A model generated the notes under the pieces. That model did not search any database and was not told the origin of the DNA. It saw only the letters and a list, made by a program, of their open reading frames with translations. The position numbers and the translations under genes were made by a program. From Microvelia longipes (Eukaryota; Arthropoda; Insecta; Hemiptera; Veliidae), in contig JACMZG010001908.1 of assembly GCA_018340805.1 (NCBI GenBank), positions 33,453,239-33,517,238 on the forward strand: a stretch of DNA of 64,000 nucleotides. The letters run 5' to 3'. This document shows positions 1-11,803 of the stretch, piece after piece. Numbering within the stretch: the stretch's first letter is position 1; each line of letters starts with the position of its first letter.

Positions 1-815
1 TCAACACAATTCTTTTCCTATGTATATTATAAACGATGAAAAGTAAAATTTATAAGAAATAAATGCTCAATTATATTTTGTAATATAGGTCGTTTACTAT
101 GATCTAAATACACGAAAGTGTATATGGACTAAGTGGACCAACTCCTATATTTCGTCTAGAAGACGAAATATAATTTTAAATCCCCCTAGGGTCCAGTAAA
201 TCTATGGAATTTTAGTTTTTGCTGGTCCAAGAATATTATCAGATTCCTGTAATATTTAGCGTAAATATCAATGGACTAGCAAAAATTAAGTCAGAGTAAA
301 CGATAATGAGGGAGACTATAGACCAGAGATAATAAAACCTAGACGGATATAGACTCGGCGCGTAATAAATGCATAATATTTATAATGCACCACACAAACG
401 GCGGGCATTTTTCTGTGACGTCACATAAAATCACTTTATACAAAACGGATAATTAAAGAATGTATGCAATTGGTAATAACTAAAGCTTATTTTAAATTCA
501 TTTTACTTAATTTAAATCCAAATAGTCGAAAAATAATCCTATAACTACATGAAATTGTAATTATTATAAAAAAGGTACCCAAGGAGCTCTTGGACACGTC
601 AGTAGCATTTCTTCTTCGTGAGGTCATGTCCACCCAGTCAACCTGTGCCGTGAAATCGGTTAGATTTTTAACATTATTTAGAATATATAATAACTAATAA
701 TAATTATTATATCAGTTGATTAAATTATTTTTTATTTAGTTTGATCTATAATAAAGAAATAATTATGAAAACTATCTATAAATTTGAATAAAAATGAAAT
801 GAATATTTAATAATT
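1..815. other. AT-rich intergenic/upstream region
   Basis: No coding exon is visible. The stretch contains one palindromic CRE-type octamer (TGACGTCA, 416-423). A segment near 553-590 (a tract ending GAAATTGTAATTATTA followed by ACCCAAGGAGCTC) resembles a tract near 32198-32290. It lies upstream of the promoter-like block at 820-920 and is probably part of its regulatory region; that role is inference. Confidence 0.4.
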
Positions 816-819
816 ACTC

Positions 820-920
820 GTTACGAATGTAGGCAAGATGGCGGAGAGGGTAGTATAAGTAGGACGGCCCGACCGTCTCTATTCAGTTAACATTCGGGCT
901 TCTTGCCAAGCGGATTGTTT
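820..920 (+). promoter_or_regulatory. Putative initiator promoter with YY1/Pho-like site
   Basis: A locally GC-richer island in AT-rich DNA. It has a YY1/Pho-like CAAGATGGCGG (834-844) and an arthropod initiator TCAGTT (883-888, presumed +1 at 885). GGATTG lies at +28 to +33, close to but not a perfect downstream promoter element. A second GCCAT motif follows near 1072. The same block order recurs inverted at 32960-33270, which supports a conserved function. It is the plausible promoter of the transcript that uses the ATG exons at 2609-2779 or 9596-9761. No transcript evidence is available. Confidence 0.45.
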
Positions 921-1089
921 AAGGAATCTAGAAACTTTAGTTTCATTATTTTTATTAAATTTTTTACTAGAATTATTAAATACATATAGTTTGTAAATTT
1001 ATTATAAGTCGCATTTATTATAAGAACGCAATAAATCTTCGACGTTCATTTTTTTTTACTTTTGAATCTTCAGCCATTTTGAATATTTA

Positions 1090-1300
1090 TATTTCTTTTA
1101 TTACCTTTCTTCTTCTTTTTATTTCTTTTTTATTATTATTCCTATTAGTATGTTTACTTTAACTATTACAATTTGTACTTCTATAAATATTACTTCAATG
1201 ACTATTACTATTTATATTACTGTCAGCTATAGCTATTCACAACTATATGGTAACTACTATAATATATTATCATTTGATACTACCGGGTTTTGCGAAACTT
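1090..1300. other. AT-rich, presumably 5'UTR/intron
   Basis: Low-complexity T-rich DNA (TTCTTCTTTTT tracts) followed by short AT stretches. Nothing further can be supported. It lies between the putative promoter and the repeated block at 1310-1850. Confidence 0.3.
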
Positions 1301-1309
1301 CTCACATTT

Positions 1310-1850
1310 ATGTAGTCAACCAATAGCTAGTATTACTCTTAGTACTATGACTAAACTTTTAGTACATTCACACACACTTCAGCGGATTGTATAGAACCTG
1401 ATCTTTCAATACGTAATATTGGCTGTATGACATGCGGAGGGATCCGATCGCATACGCTAAACTAGGGAGATGAATCTAAATGGATCCCCCGATACGTTAT
1501 TAGTACCTTTAGAGACGATCTTATAACGGATAACCTTCTCGTCAAACTTTTACTTCTGTATTACCGTTTTTGATCAAATAACTTTTGGATTATTTGTTTA
1601 GTGTACTTTATTATTATGCAAAGAAATCACAATTTAATAAAATATATTTTTGTTGTTTAAACTTCCTTATAACCAAAAGTGAACCTTCACTATAAAGACA
1701 CCATGTTTTGGCGGGATCAGTTATCACGTAATCTACTTGATCGACTAAACAAATACGCTGTAAGAACGTGAAGTTAGTTGACCGTAGTTGCATAGGTATG
1801 CAATACGTCGCCTGTTAAAACGCTGTGTGTACGTAATTTATTACTATTAC
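1310..1850 (+). repeat. Diverged block, inverted copy at 57300-57950
   Basis: Read against the reverse complement of 57300-57950, this segment shares long matching stretches. Examples are CTTATAACCAAAAGTGAACC followed by TTCACTATAAA, then GGGATCA..TTATCACGTAATCT and GATCGACTAAA, and a second patch around ACATGCGG and ATACGCTA. The copies differ by many substitutions and indels. The 57 kb copy also contains a (TA)n tract. It could be an old duplication or a transposon; no terminal repeats were seen. Confidence 0.55.
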
Positions 1851-2382
1851 TACTGTACCCCCATTACTATTTTAATATATATATTCATATTATGACTGAA
1901 TAACCAATTACTCCTGCTAGTTATACATTATCAGCATTAGTTTATTTTTTATAGGTATGACTATACCGATACTGCCTTGATGGAAAATTATACTCAAGTT
2001 TTTAGTATTCCCTCAAAAATAAAATTTTTCTCATCCCAAATGTGTTTGTAGTAAACTGCTATGCTCTTATGTATGGCATCGTCCAAGACCATAGTGAGGA
2101 TACTGCCTATATTTTTATTCTTTATATACATGTCACACGTTAGTTCAGTTTGTATGTCACACGTTATATGCATAAATAATTATCTCCTTGAAGTTTTGTT
2201 TTGATTTGTATTTTTAACGATGTACTGTATGACTTACTGTGATTTTGTACTGATTATGTGATTATATTTATTAGCCAAAGTGGTCAGATTACTTTGTTGA
2301 TGTTTCAAAATTTACCTAATAGGGCCTCTCTTGTAATAATATCTCTATGACCTTAGATGAACTGATTTGATCCTTTATTCTT

Positions 2383-2463
2383 AGGCCTGTATTCAAATAC
2401 ATTTTCCTAACATTCTCCTTAAGGAACAAAGAGAATGTTAGGAAAATGTCTTTGAACGGGCCT
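2383..2463. mobile_element. Short PIF/Harbinger-like MITE hairpin
   Basis: Near-perfect hairpin with arms GGCCTGTATTCAAATACATT and its complement, flanked by TTA on both sides. A 3 bp TTA duplication and GGCC-type ends are known for PIF/Harbinger MITEs. A second copy lies at 11804-11886. The class is inferred from ends and TSD only. Confidence 0.6.
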
Positions 2464-2608
2464 TAAATATAGCGTGTGTAAAACTATATTAGTTTTCTAT
2501 CAAATATTTAAGCTATCAGTTTTTTATAATAAATTAACAGTATTTACATTGAATATAAACATTTTATAGCCTGCTATTTTCTGACAATGTAATTTTCTAC
2601 TGTTGCAG

Positions 2609-2779
2609 CTACATTAAAGCAAAACCTGTAAATGTCACGACAGTGAGCAGGGTGTGTTCAGAATATTTTGCAAGATAACCGAGGTACACATTAATCAAGA
2701 AGCAGAATGAAATTCGCTCCTGCTACACAAATTCTTAGCCCTACAATGGCAGACAATTGTTCCACACAAGTCTGGAATG
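2609..2779 (+). CDS. Exon with start codon, duplicated (copy A), unknown gene
   Basis: The exon is bounded by an acceptor (TTTTCTACTGTTGCAG, ending at 2608) and a donor (GTAAGA from 2780). The start codon at 2707 gives a 24-residue opening that begins MKFAPATQILSP and ends STQVWN, with one base left over (phase 1). The bases 5' of the ATG contain in-frame stops, so they would be 5'UTR. The same exon with the same phase is present at 9596-9761. The two coding parts differ by whole codons (24 versus 19 residues), keeping MK....TQI and STQVW. I do not recognise the protein. It may be one of two alternative first coding exons of one gene, or a duplicated exon. The partner exons downstream are uncertain. 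Confidence 0.5.
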
Positions 2780-3399
2780 GTAAGAGATTTCGCTTGCTTA
2801 ATATGTTCTCTTTTGGTTCTTCAAATAATATTTAAATTTTTTAAACTTACACTCATTATTCAAATCTCATGTTATTGACACTGATACAGTGTTAGTACTG
2901 TACTATATTGTACAGCTAAAATCAGTTGACATTCAACTTGTTAATTTACCATTTTGTGCTAAATAAACAAGCATTCCTTAGAATTGTTTAATTTTTTTCT
3001 TAATTTAATTTTAGGGAGTTTAAACTCACTATTTCATTGAAAAACCCTTTAAAATGGGTCGTCACAATTTTATAAATAAACTGAAATGAAGATGAAAATC
3101 ACAATATGGTATTTTTATTTTATTTATAATTAATTCTATTTTTATTTAATTTTAGCTTACACAAACTCACTCTTTTATTACATTTAATTGTTTAAATTTG
3201 TTGCAAATGGCATTTAAAGAACTCTTAACAAGCTGATTTTCATAATTAATGTTAAAAAATTATGTTAATTGTTAATTAATTTTATTTAATTGCTGAAATA
3301 ATTAATGACTCACTTAAATCCCCATGTTTTGTATTTTATTGTTTTTGTGATTATTTAAATGAACTGATAAAATGATAGTTTCCAACTTGTTTTATTTTA

Positions 3400-3511
3400 A
3401 TAATATCAATACCAACAACGTCTTTCCACTAATTTTAAACTTTATTATGCAAACTTTATTGCATAATAAAGTTTAAAATTAGTGGAAATACATTGTTGGT
3501 GTCTTTATATT
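3400..3511. repeat. Long imperfect hairpin
   Basis: Inverted repeat with arms of about 50 bp around CCACTAATTTTAAACTTTAT and its complement and a few-base loop. It has MITE-like structure. No target-site duplication could be fixed. Confidence 0.6.
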
Positions 3512-5829
3512 ATTGGAGAAGATTCCAGTGCGCTTACTGAAGTTATTGTTTTATTTATTTATTTTTTTAAAATTTCCGTCCAACCATTAACATTATTCTG
3601 CTCTAATTCAACTGAGATAAAGTTAATCTCTTGGTAATCAACTTTAGCCCCCTCTAATACTTACAATCTTGTTTCAGATTGTCTAAGAAGTATTATAAGA
3701 GGGTTTGTTAGTTGAGGATGACCTCAGTGACTTTTTCTGTTTTTGTGTTTTATTTATTGTTTTAGAAGTGTTAATTTGTGTTCAATAAAATTTTTGTGTT
3801 TCCTTTTAGTTATTCAATAACAGTCTTTTATATTTATAATAAATATAACCCAGATATCAGTGAATACCAGCTTAAAAATGAACTATGACTGTTGCAGTTA
3901 TATTTTGAATTGATGTCTAACCATAAATGTCACTTTGCTCTAATGCAACTGAGACTGTTCATCTATAGCACCTCTAATACTTATGATCTTGTTTCGATTG
4001 TCTAAGAAGTATTATAAGAGGGTTTGTCGGTTGAAGATGGCCTGAGGGGCTTGATTCCTGTCATTTCTTGTCTCTTCATCAACCTGTATTTGCAGAGGTT
4101 TAAGAAAAACTAATTTGTTTTAGAAACTGATAAAGGTGATTATTTGTTTGTAGTTTAATATTATTAGGGTATTTCTTTAGTTTAGGTAACTCCTAAGATT
4201 TTTGTGTTATTACCTTTGTCATTTAATTAATTGATATCAATTATTATGTTGCTATTTATGAATATAAAACAAAGGGGTCATATATTCTAAAGAAGAATCA
4301 TTATTATTATTAAGATAAGGGGTTTAGCCTTAATGCACTACCACTTGAAGACTTTTGTACAATCCATTTGTACATCTAAATTAATTGTTGAGATCTTAGT
4401 GAAATACTGAATTTAAAAGTGACTGACTAAGTGTATTAAATCATGAAACACTGTGTCAAGTGAGAATTTTTAGGCCACTCTAGGGTCCCTTCCATTGAGA
4501 CTACATTTATTGGACTAAGCACTGAAAACACTATTATTTAATTTTTAGACAACTTTAAAAATATTGTTACACCTAAGCTCTCATTCTAAGCTTATTTTGA
4601 TTCCTTTTTGAAATTCCCTAGAAAAATTGACTTACAAGTAATTATAAGGAACTAATACCAAAAAATAGATGTCCAAAGTCGGATTTTTATGATACAATAA
4701 AAATTTTTTTACAACAAACTTCAAAAACTAAATTAAATATTCAGTTGATCACAATTAATTTGTGTTAATTTATGGAGACAAACAGTTTTGTCTGTTTTCA
4801 TACTCATATATGTGTGTTAAAGCATGAAACACTGTGTCAAATGAGAATTTTTAGGCCACCCTAGGGTCCCTTCCTTTGAGACTACCTTATTTGGATTAAG
4901 CACTGCAAAACACATTTATGTCATTTTTCGATAACCTTATTGTTTCACCTGTAAAACAATATTAACAAGTTTTCAACTTGTTTTATTTATTTTATTTTTT
5001 TTAATTGTCGTCCAACCATAAACATCATTCTGCTCTAATTCAACTGAGATAAAGTTAATCTCTTGGTAATCAACTATAGCTCCCTCTAATACTTATGATC
5101 TTGTTTCAGATTGTCTAAGAAGTATTATGAGAGGGTTTGTTGGTTGAGGATGACCTCAGTGACTTGCTCCATCCCTCATCAGCCTGTATTTGGGGGGTTT
5201 TAGGAAAACTAATTTTTTTTAGAAACTCTGATGAAGGTGATTATTTGTTTATAGTTTAATGTTATTAAGGCCCTTCTTTAGTTTAGGTAACCCCTAATAT
5301 TTTTATGTTTATTTACCTTTGTCTTTTATAATTGTGTCTATTATTATTTTGTGATTTATGAATATTTATCATAGGGGTTATCTAATCTAAACAAGTACCA
5401 TTAGTATTAAGGAAAGAGGATTTAGCCCTAATGCACTACCACTTGAAGACTTTTGTACAATCCCTTTGTACATCTAAATTATTTTTGGAGATCTTAGTAA
5501 AACATGGAATCTACAAGTGACTACTGTATTGAAACCTGAAACACTGCATCAAGTGGTCATTTTAGACCATCCCACCTTGCTTTGGGACTACATTTATTGG
5601 ATTAAGCTGCCCAAAACACATTTATGTAATTTTTAGACAACTTTAAAAATATTGTTTCACCTGTAACTTCATAATGTTTTGGACACTCATTCTAAGCTTT
5701 TTTTAATTCGTTTTTAAAAATCATTAAACGCATTACCTTTGATTATGGACTTACCCTCAGGAAAATTGACTTACAAATAATTATAAGCTACTAATTTAAA
5801 AAAATAGAGCTCTGAAATCGGATGTACTG

Positions 5830-6690
5830 CTTTTTACCCTTTCTTTAAAAAATATACCTTAAATGATGAAAAAGTAGTCTGCCTATCCATAGTAGTAGCT
5901 TTCATATGATTGTCCAAACTATTTTTTTTTAGAAAAACACTAATTTTAGGTTTCTTGAAATAAGTGGTTCCCTGTTGGTCGATTGCAAAACTTGAAGCAA
6001 ACATTTTATAAAACTGATAAAAATTACAATATGGCAAACATTTATTTGTAAAAATCGGATAACTACGACATCAGTTATAGTCCAAGAACCAGACCTAAAA
6101 AATGTGACTAGTTTTGTACTGCTTCAAACCAAATTTTTCTGAAAATATACATTTAATTATGAAGGAAAAGCATAGTCTGCCTATCCAAGTAAATGCGCTC
6201 GCTCAAAATATTAGATAATTCCACAAATTCCAGTTTTTTTTGTAATAAGTGGTTCCCTGTAGGTCTTGTGGAAAACATGAAGAGTCCTTTTTTAAAGCTG
6301 ATAAAATTTCCTATTAAACGTGTGTTGTTTTTTTGTCAAAATCAGATAAATTCAACTAAAGTTATGTCATTTGTTAAATGGTCAAAAAATGCACAAAAAG
6401 TTTTTATAAGAGCCATAACTTTGGAGCAGTCATCCGATTATGATATTTAAACACTCGTTTTAAAGACCATTTTTTCACCTTTAAAAAATTGTATCTTCAT
6501 GTTTTGCACACGACCCACAGGGAACCACTTATTTCAAGAAAACTGAAATTAGTGCGATTTTCTAAATTTTTGAGAAGATATGAAAGCCTCCACTCTGGAT
6601 AGGCAGAGCAACATTTTAAGGGTATATTTTTTTCAATATGGTTTGAAGTTGTATGAAATGAGTCACATTATTCAGATCTGGCTTCTGGAC
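5830..6690. repeat. Three copies of a ~220 bp repeat, two direct and one inverted
   Basis: A unit containing GTCTGCCTATCCA and AATAAGTGGTTCCCTGT occurs three times: 5833-6050 (+), 6085-6310 (+) and 6470-6690 (-). Similarity is moderate. Short open frames here are not conserved between copies, so I treat the unit as a non-coding repeat, possibly transposon-derived. Confidence 0.55.
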
Positions 6691-7600
6691 TAATAATAAG
6701 TAATAATAGCAGTTACATCTCAAATATTTCTTTAGCGTAAGCAAAACAAGAATTTTAATGAAACTTTGCCTGATCTACCATACCATTGAGCAGAACTTGG
6801 GTATTATTTATTTTATAGATAATTCATAGTTTCATTGATTTATAATATCAATCAAGGTGCGGAGTGTCTGTCGCTTCTAACCGTTAATTTAGAATAACCT
6901 TAGATTAACAACAGGTAAACCACGCTCTGCTACCACTGTTGTATAAACTACTAATATTTAATATAAAAGAGTTTTTTTTATTTCTAAAAGAATACTAATA
7001 TATTAATTAAATTTTTTAAATAATATAACTGTGTTCTGTCATTTTTCTGTCTACTGTCTTATAACTTGTCTGTCAATTTAGGCTGTCTTCATGTCTGTCA
7101 ATTAGTCATTTCGGTTCCTTTCCGACATAGACTGCTACTAAAGAGTATGTATAGAGGTATTCGTACTTCTTGTTACTATGCTTAAGTTAGGAAATATAAG
7201 AAAAAATGCTTGGGTCCTTGGTGCATGCTCACCTGTTTTAATTTCATAATTATATATATAAGTAATGTATAAGCTTGGGCTAGCTACAGCTTTATAGTTA
7301 CACACCAAGGGGTTCTTCTTGGCCCCTAAAACATTACAATACTGGCTAAGAGGTCCTTAAGCAGTGTGAATTTTCATTAGAATGCTTCTAATCCGTTCTA
7401 TATTTTGTTCATTGCTTGCTTTTAAATGTATTTCCAGTAACACGTTTACTTGTAAGTAATTTTTTTCTAGATTTTACAAGAAATTTATAGATTTATATAT
7501 TTGTTTATAATAGATTTGTCTCCCAACCCCAAAACTGATCGCAATAACATTTATCTCCCCACCCCCATTTCTTCTTTTGTTATATAATGTGGTGAAAAAG
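6690..7600. other. AT-rich non-coding stretch
   Basis: Contains patches of the ATTTATCTCCCAACCCC type minisatellite seen elsewhere (about 7510-7570). I see no gene, RNA or terminal repeat. Confidence 0.3.
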
Positions 7601-7604
7601 AAAC

Positions 7605-8623
7605 TATACTCGCCGCGCTATATCTTTTAACATGATCACATGACTAAAAATCAGCTAGAAGGGAGAAAATGCAATGCTTTTAACACACTACAAGGGAAGA
7701 AAAAAGTCCCTACAGCTGCAAGGGACAATGTGTAGGTGGGGGTAAGTCAGGTTATTTTACGCACCCCACGGCACTTCTTATCTAACTCTTCTATTCAAAC
7801 GAACTATTTTTATAATTTCTTTTAACTTTTTAATATTGTTCTTTTATAGCATTCTTGCATACTGAAGTTGAATTATATTATTATTTATTCAATGTCTACC
7901 CGGAAAAACTAACTAATTACAAATAATTATGTACATTAATTGTATTGATGTAGAAGAATATGAGAAAGTCTGATATCAAATTTTCTGCTAATCTAAAAAT
8001 CTTTATGGCAGTCACCTTCATACCACTTCCAAGACGACATTTATTGGCTGACAATAAATGAAAGTCATTTATCTTTTTGTGAAACCACATCTCAAATTCA
8101 AAAATAAATTGAGACAATGTTATAACTTAGCACAGCTGTGTTCCTTTCCCAATATGTTTAATAAACTTACGAAATTTCATTTTGATCTTGATATTAATTT
8201 GTCACTGCTTCTATGTTAATGTCGTTTACATTTTTGTATAGTTGGCTTGGCTCTAAAATGGCAAAGAGCCAGCTTTACGGGTATGTTCAAGATAATGACA
8301 GCATTTTGTTTTAAAAACAATGATATCCTATGTATCCATTTGGCAATGGATATATATAGGATATCATCATGTTAAAAACAAAATGCTGTCAGCATCTTTA
8401 TTATCTAGTAGCAGCACAGATAATTATTGCATTTGTTTATGTATGAGCATAAGAATTATAATATATTAGAGCATGCCCACTTGGGGGTTGTACTTTGATT
8501 TATCCTTTGACGTCACCCAAGTACCTGTAGGTATTTTTTTCTGTCCAAAGTTGGACACCTGCTGTTTCTTTTAAAACAGCTATTTTTTCCATGTCGAAAG
8601 ATATAAAGCGGCGAGTATAATTG
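7605..8623. mobile_element. Candidate ~1.0 kb element with short inverted ends
   Basis: The left end reads TATACTCGCCGCGCTATATC and the right end is its near-complement (GATATAAAGCGGCGAGTATA), giving TIRs of about 20 bp. The interior has no coding sequence and carries a long hairpin at 8296-8391. A target-site duplication was not identified. It is probably a non-autonomous DNA transposon. Confidence 0.45.
8296..8391. repeat. Hairpin inside candidate element
   Basis: Inverted repeat with arms starting TGACAGCATTTTGTTTT, including a central GATATCCTATGTATCCATT stem and a 3-base loop. The arms carry small mismatches. It is a MITE-like hairpin. Confidence 0.6.
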
Positions 8624-9595
8624 CAATAAGATTCATCATCCTACCCCATTTTTTGCCTACGTAATTTTAGTAGGATATTAAAAGAACTGATCACAAAAAC
8701 ATTTCTTCATATATTGATATAATGTGGTGTTGAAAAACTGATTGCAATAAACTGCTATACTCTTATGTATGGTGTAATCCAACACTATTGTGAGGATACT
8801 GCCTATATTAGTCTTTATAGACATGTCACACATTAGTTTAGTTTATGTATTTTTCAATACACAATACAAAAATGTTTCTGCAAATTTTATTTACTTAAAA
8901 ATTGTATTTTTTCATTTACTTAAAGATTGGATTTTTTAAAATGATTTTATAAATACTTATTAATTGCTAAAAATTGGTATCTATCTTGTGTCATTCTTCT
9001 TAAGAAGAATCTGTAAGCTAGCCTGCCCTTTTTGTTCAATTTTATTACATTGTTTATGTAAAAAAATAACCCAACACCTGTTTTTTTTTTCAATAATGAT
9101 TAGACTTATCATTCGATCTTATCTTTCTTCTATAACCACTCCCTCCCCCCTCCTGCCCTCAATATGACTTAATGTTTTGTCCCTAGGATTACAATCCCAC
9201 CTTAGCTTGAAGTTAGTAACCATCATAAAAATACTATGTATCACTTACAGCATTATTTGAGGCTCATTTAAAGAGATGTGTTCATTATAATATAATTGTG
9301 TGTTTCACTTGATACACCATCTTTAATTAAGTGAAATAAATCTCTACCTGAATCGAAAGTCAAATTCTTTCAGAGATAGAAACAAAATTCTTCTCTCTGA
9401 TAATTCTTGATGATTGATAAATATATCATGTGTGTAAAACTGTATTAGTTTTCTATCAAATATTTATGACACTGTTGTTAAAGCTACCAGAGTTTTTTTT
9501 GCTTATAATGAATCAACAATATTTACATTGAATGTATTCACATACAAATTCTATAACCTGCTATTTTCTAATTATGTAATTTTCGACTGTTGTAG

Positions 9596-9761
9596 CTACA
9601 TTAAAGCAGAACCTGTGAATGTCACGACAGTGAGCAGGGTGTGGTCAGAATATTTTGCAAGATAACCGAGGCACACATTAATTGTGTCAAAGCAAGAGAC
9701 AGAATGAAAACTGTGCCTGTCACACAAATTCAAAGCCATTCTTCGACACAAGTCTGGACAG
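9596..9761 (+). CDS. Exon with start codon, duplicated (copy B), unknown gene
   Basis: The acceptor is TTTTCGACTGTTGTAG (ending 9595) and the donor is GTAAAG (from 9762). The ATG at 9704 opens 19 codons beginning MKTVPVTQIQSH and ending STQVWT, with one base left over (phase 1), identical in phase to 2609-2779. The 5' part of the exon (CTACATTAAAGCAGAACCTG onwards) is better conserved between copies than the flanking introns. In-frame length change plus preserved phase and splice sites suggest the exon was coding after duplication. The foldback element starts only about 60 bp downstream of the donor, inside the next intron. The gene identity is unknown. Confidence 0.5.
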
Positions 9762-9821
9762 GTAAAGAGATTTCCCTTACTTACCTAATGTTTCTCTCTT
9801 AGTTCTTTAAATAATAAATAT

Positions 9822-9973
9822 TTTTAGCGAATTTCCTTTGGGAAAAAATTCGCTAATGGGATAGGCGTCATGGCGGAATTCGAACCTCGGACCACGACAC
9901 AAATCCGTTTCAGAGGTCCCTAATGACGAAAAAAAAATTTTCGCGAGACTTTCTATATATATATATATATATG

Positions 9974-10043
<70 letters not shown>

Positions 10044-11562
10044 TTCTAGACACTTTCTTGTAAACACTCTATCTTTCGAACAGATTAATATTTTTTAACC
10101 AAACTTGGTACAAAAATCAACCTTCGGGAGGACACGAACCCTATTGAAAACCAGGTTTTTGTGACGTCATTAACCCGGTTTGCTGAGTCAGCGAAATTTT
10201 CAAAAAATCAGCAAAATTCAGGGTTAATATATTTTGCCGCGAAAAAGGTCAATATTTATGTTTTTTGAGACGCTGAATCGAATGAAACCGGTCCGAAGTC
10301 GATACGACCACTCTAAGTGACCTAAAAATCGAAAAAAACCATTGTAAATTACCAAAAACCAAATTTAGGTCGATAAAAAATAAATTTCGAGTAGTAGGGT
10401 CGTTTTCTATGTAATTTTGGGCGCTGAATCGAATGAAACCGGTCCGAAGACGATACGACCACTTTAAGTTACCAAAAAGTCGAAAAACCACAAAAAATAT
10501 AGAAAACCAACATTACGGTCGTTGAAAATTAAATTTCGAGTAGGGTGTCGTTTTCAATGTTTTTTGGGCCTCTGAGTTGAATGGCAGTGGTCCGGAGTCA
10601 ATACGACCACTCAAACTCAGGGTACCTGGGTTCACATCCTGGAAGGGTCGATAATTTTTTATCGTTTTTTTTTTTTTTACTAAATATAAGTTTACAACTA
10701 GAAAATAATTCTGGCGCGGTGTTCCGCATGTCGGGCGAATTTCCTTTGGATGCGAGTTCTCAAACCCAGAGTACCTGGGTTCAAATCCTAGTAGGGACAA
10801 TAATTTTTTATCGTTTTTTTACCTAATATAAGTTTACAACTAAAAATAATTCTGGCGCGGTGGTCCGCATGTCGGGCGAATTTCCTTTGGATGCGTGTTT
10901 CAGTGCTTTTACATTATATAAGTTTACAACTAGTAAATAAATAATTCCGGCGCGGTGGTCCGCTGTCGGCGCGAATTTCATTTAGAATGCGTGTTTCCGT
11001 GCTAAACAACCATTTCTTGCTTATGCAAGAACCATGCCCATTGCGTGGTTCCGGTTCATGCTTTAGAACCTAAGCAGTTACTCAATTGTCAAGCACTGCT
11101 CGTAACTCATTTTGTCTGTATTTTCCAAAGGAAATGCGCTAAAAACCTTTAAAGATAACTGACTAAGCTTAAAGATAAGTAACTAATCTTTAAACTAGTG
11201 CAAATAATAGTGCGTACTTCTAATTTTAGAGGCAGAGTTTTGTACAACAACTGGATGATTATGCGCATTTCCTTTGGAAAATACAGACAAAATGAGTTAC
11301 GAGCAGTGCTTGACAATTGAGTAACTGCTTAGGTTCTAAAGCATGAACCGGAACCACGCAATGGGCATGGTTCTTGCATAAGCAAGAAATGGGTTGTTTA
11401 GCACGGAAACACGCATTCTAAATGAAATTCGCCCGACAGCGGACCACCGCGCCGGAATTATTTATTTACTAGTTGTAAACTTATATAATGTAAAAAGCAC
11501 TGAAACACGCATCCAAAGGAAATTCGCCCGACATGCGGACCACCGCGCCAGAATTTTTTTTA
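9822..11562. mobile_element. Foldback-type element, copy 1
   Basis: Begins with a small hairpin (AGCGAATTTCC...AAATTCGCT), then a (TA)n tract (9954-10039), then two to three degenerate ~150 bp units (GAATCGAATGAAACCGGTCC core at about 10270 and 10425, weaker at 10575). Units containing GGCGCGGTGGTCCGC follow. The distal half is a large inverted repeat: left arm about 10848-11136, right arm about 11267-11555, with a ~130 bp loop. A near-identical copy in the same orientation lies at 58965-60730, but with the loop inverted. No transposase is present. The insertion sits in a T-run, so the TSD is ambiguous. The class is uncertain (foldback-like non-autonomous DNA element). Confidence 0.75.
9954..10039. 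repeat. (TA)n microsatellite inside foldback copy 1
   Basis: Almost pure TA dinucleotides with one TATG interruption. The same site in copy 2 (59094-59222) has a longer tract, so the tract belongs to the element and varies in length. Confidence 0.9.
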
Positions 11563-11803
11563 ACTTTAGCTCATTTTCCTAGTGTCGTATTGACACACTG
11601 TAATTGATGACCATTTAACCATTGATCACCTATTTAACCCTGTGTCAATTTGGTCCCACAATGTTTTTGAAGATTGGGTTTATCATTCATAATAATTAAT
11701 ATAATTCATAATATCATTTTGTTACCCCTCTCCCCCCCCCCCCATATTCTAGGTAATCTTTCCCCAATAAGTGCCCTTGTGATATCTGAAAAATAAATGT
11801 TTG

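Larger units (their letters stand above)
2040..5900 (+). repeat. Duplicated segment, copy A
   Basis: This segment matches 8740-13920 in the same order. The shared blocks are: a block with ATGCTCTTATGTATGG and GAGGATACTGCCTATATT (2060-2150 versus 8750-8840); the ATG-bearing exon (2609-2779 versus 9596-9761); an intronic block ending TTGTGATTATTTAAATGAA (about 3300-3370 versus 12910-12970); and a roughly 1 kb block starting CAACTGAGATAAAGTTAATC (5040-5800 versus 13020-13800). Within copy A the last block is further multiplied, with related pieces at 3570-3730, 3900-4540 and 4800-4920. Divergence is clear, so the event is not recent. Confidence 0.65.

Noticed and set aside
10249..10800. Conserved small ORFs shared by the foldback copies
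   Set aside because: The frames differ between the two nearly identical copies because of indels; the similarity is explained by element homology.
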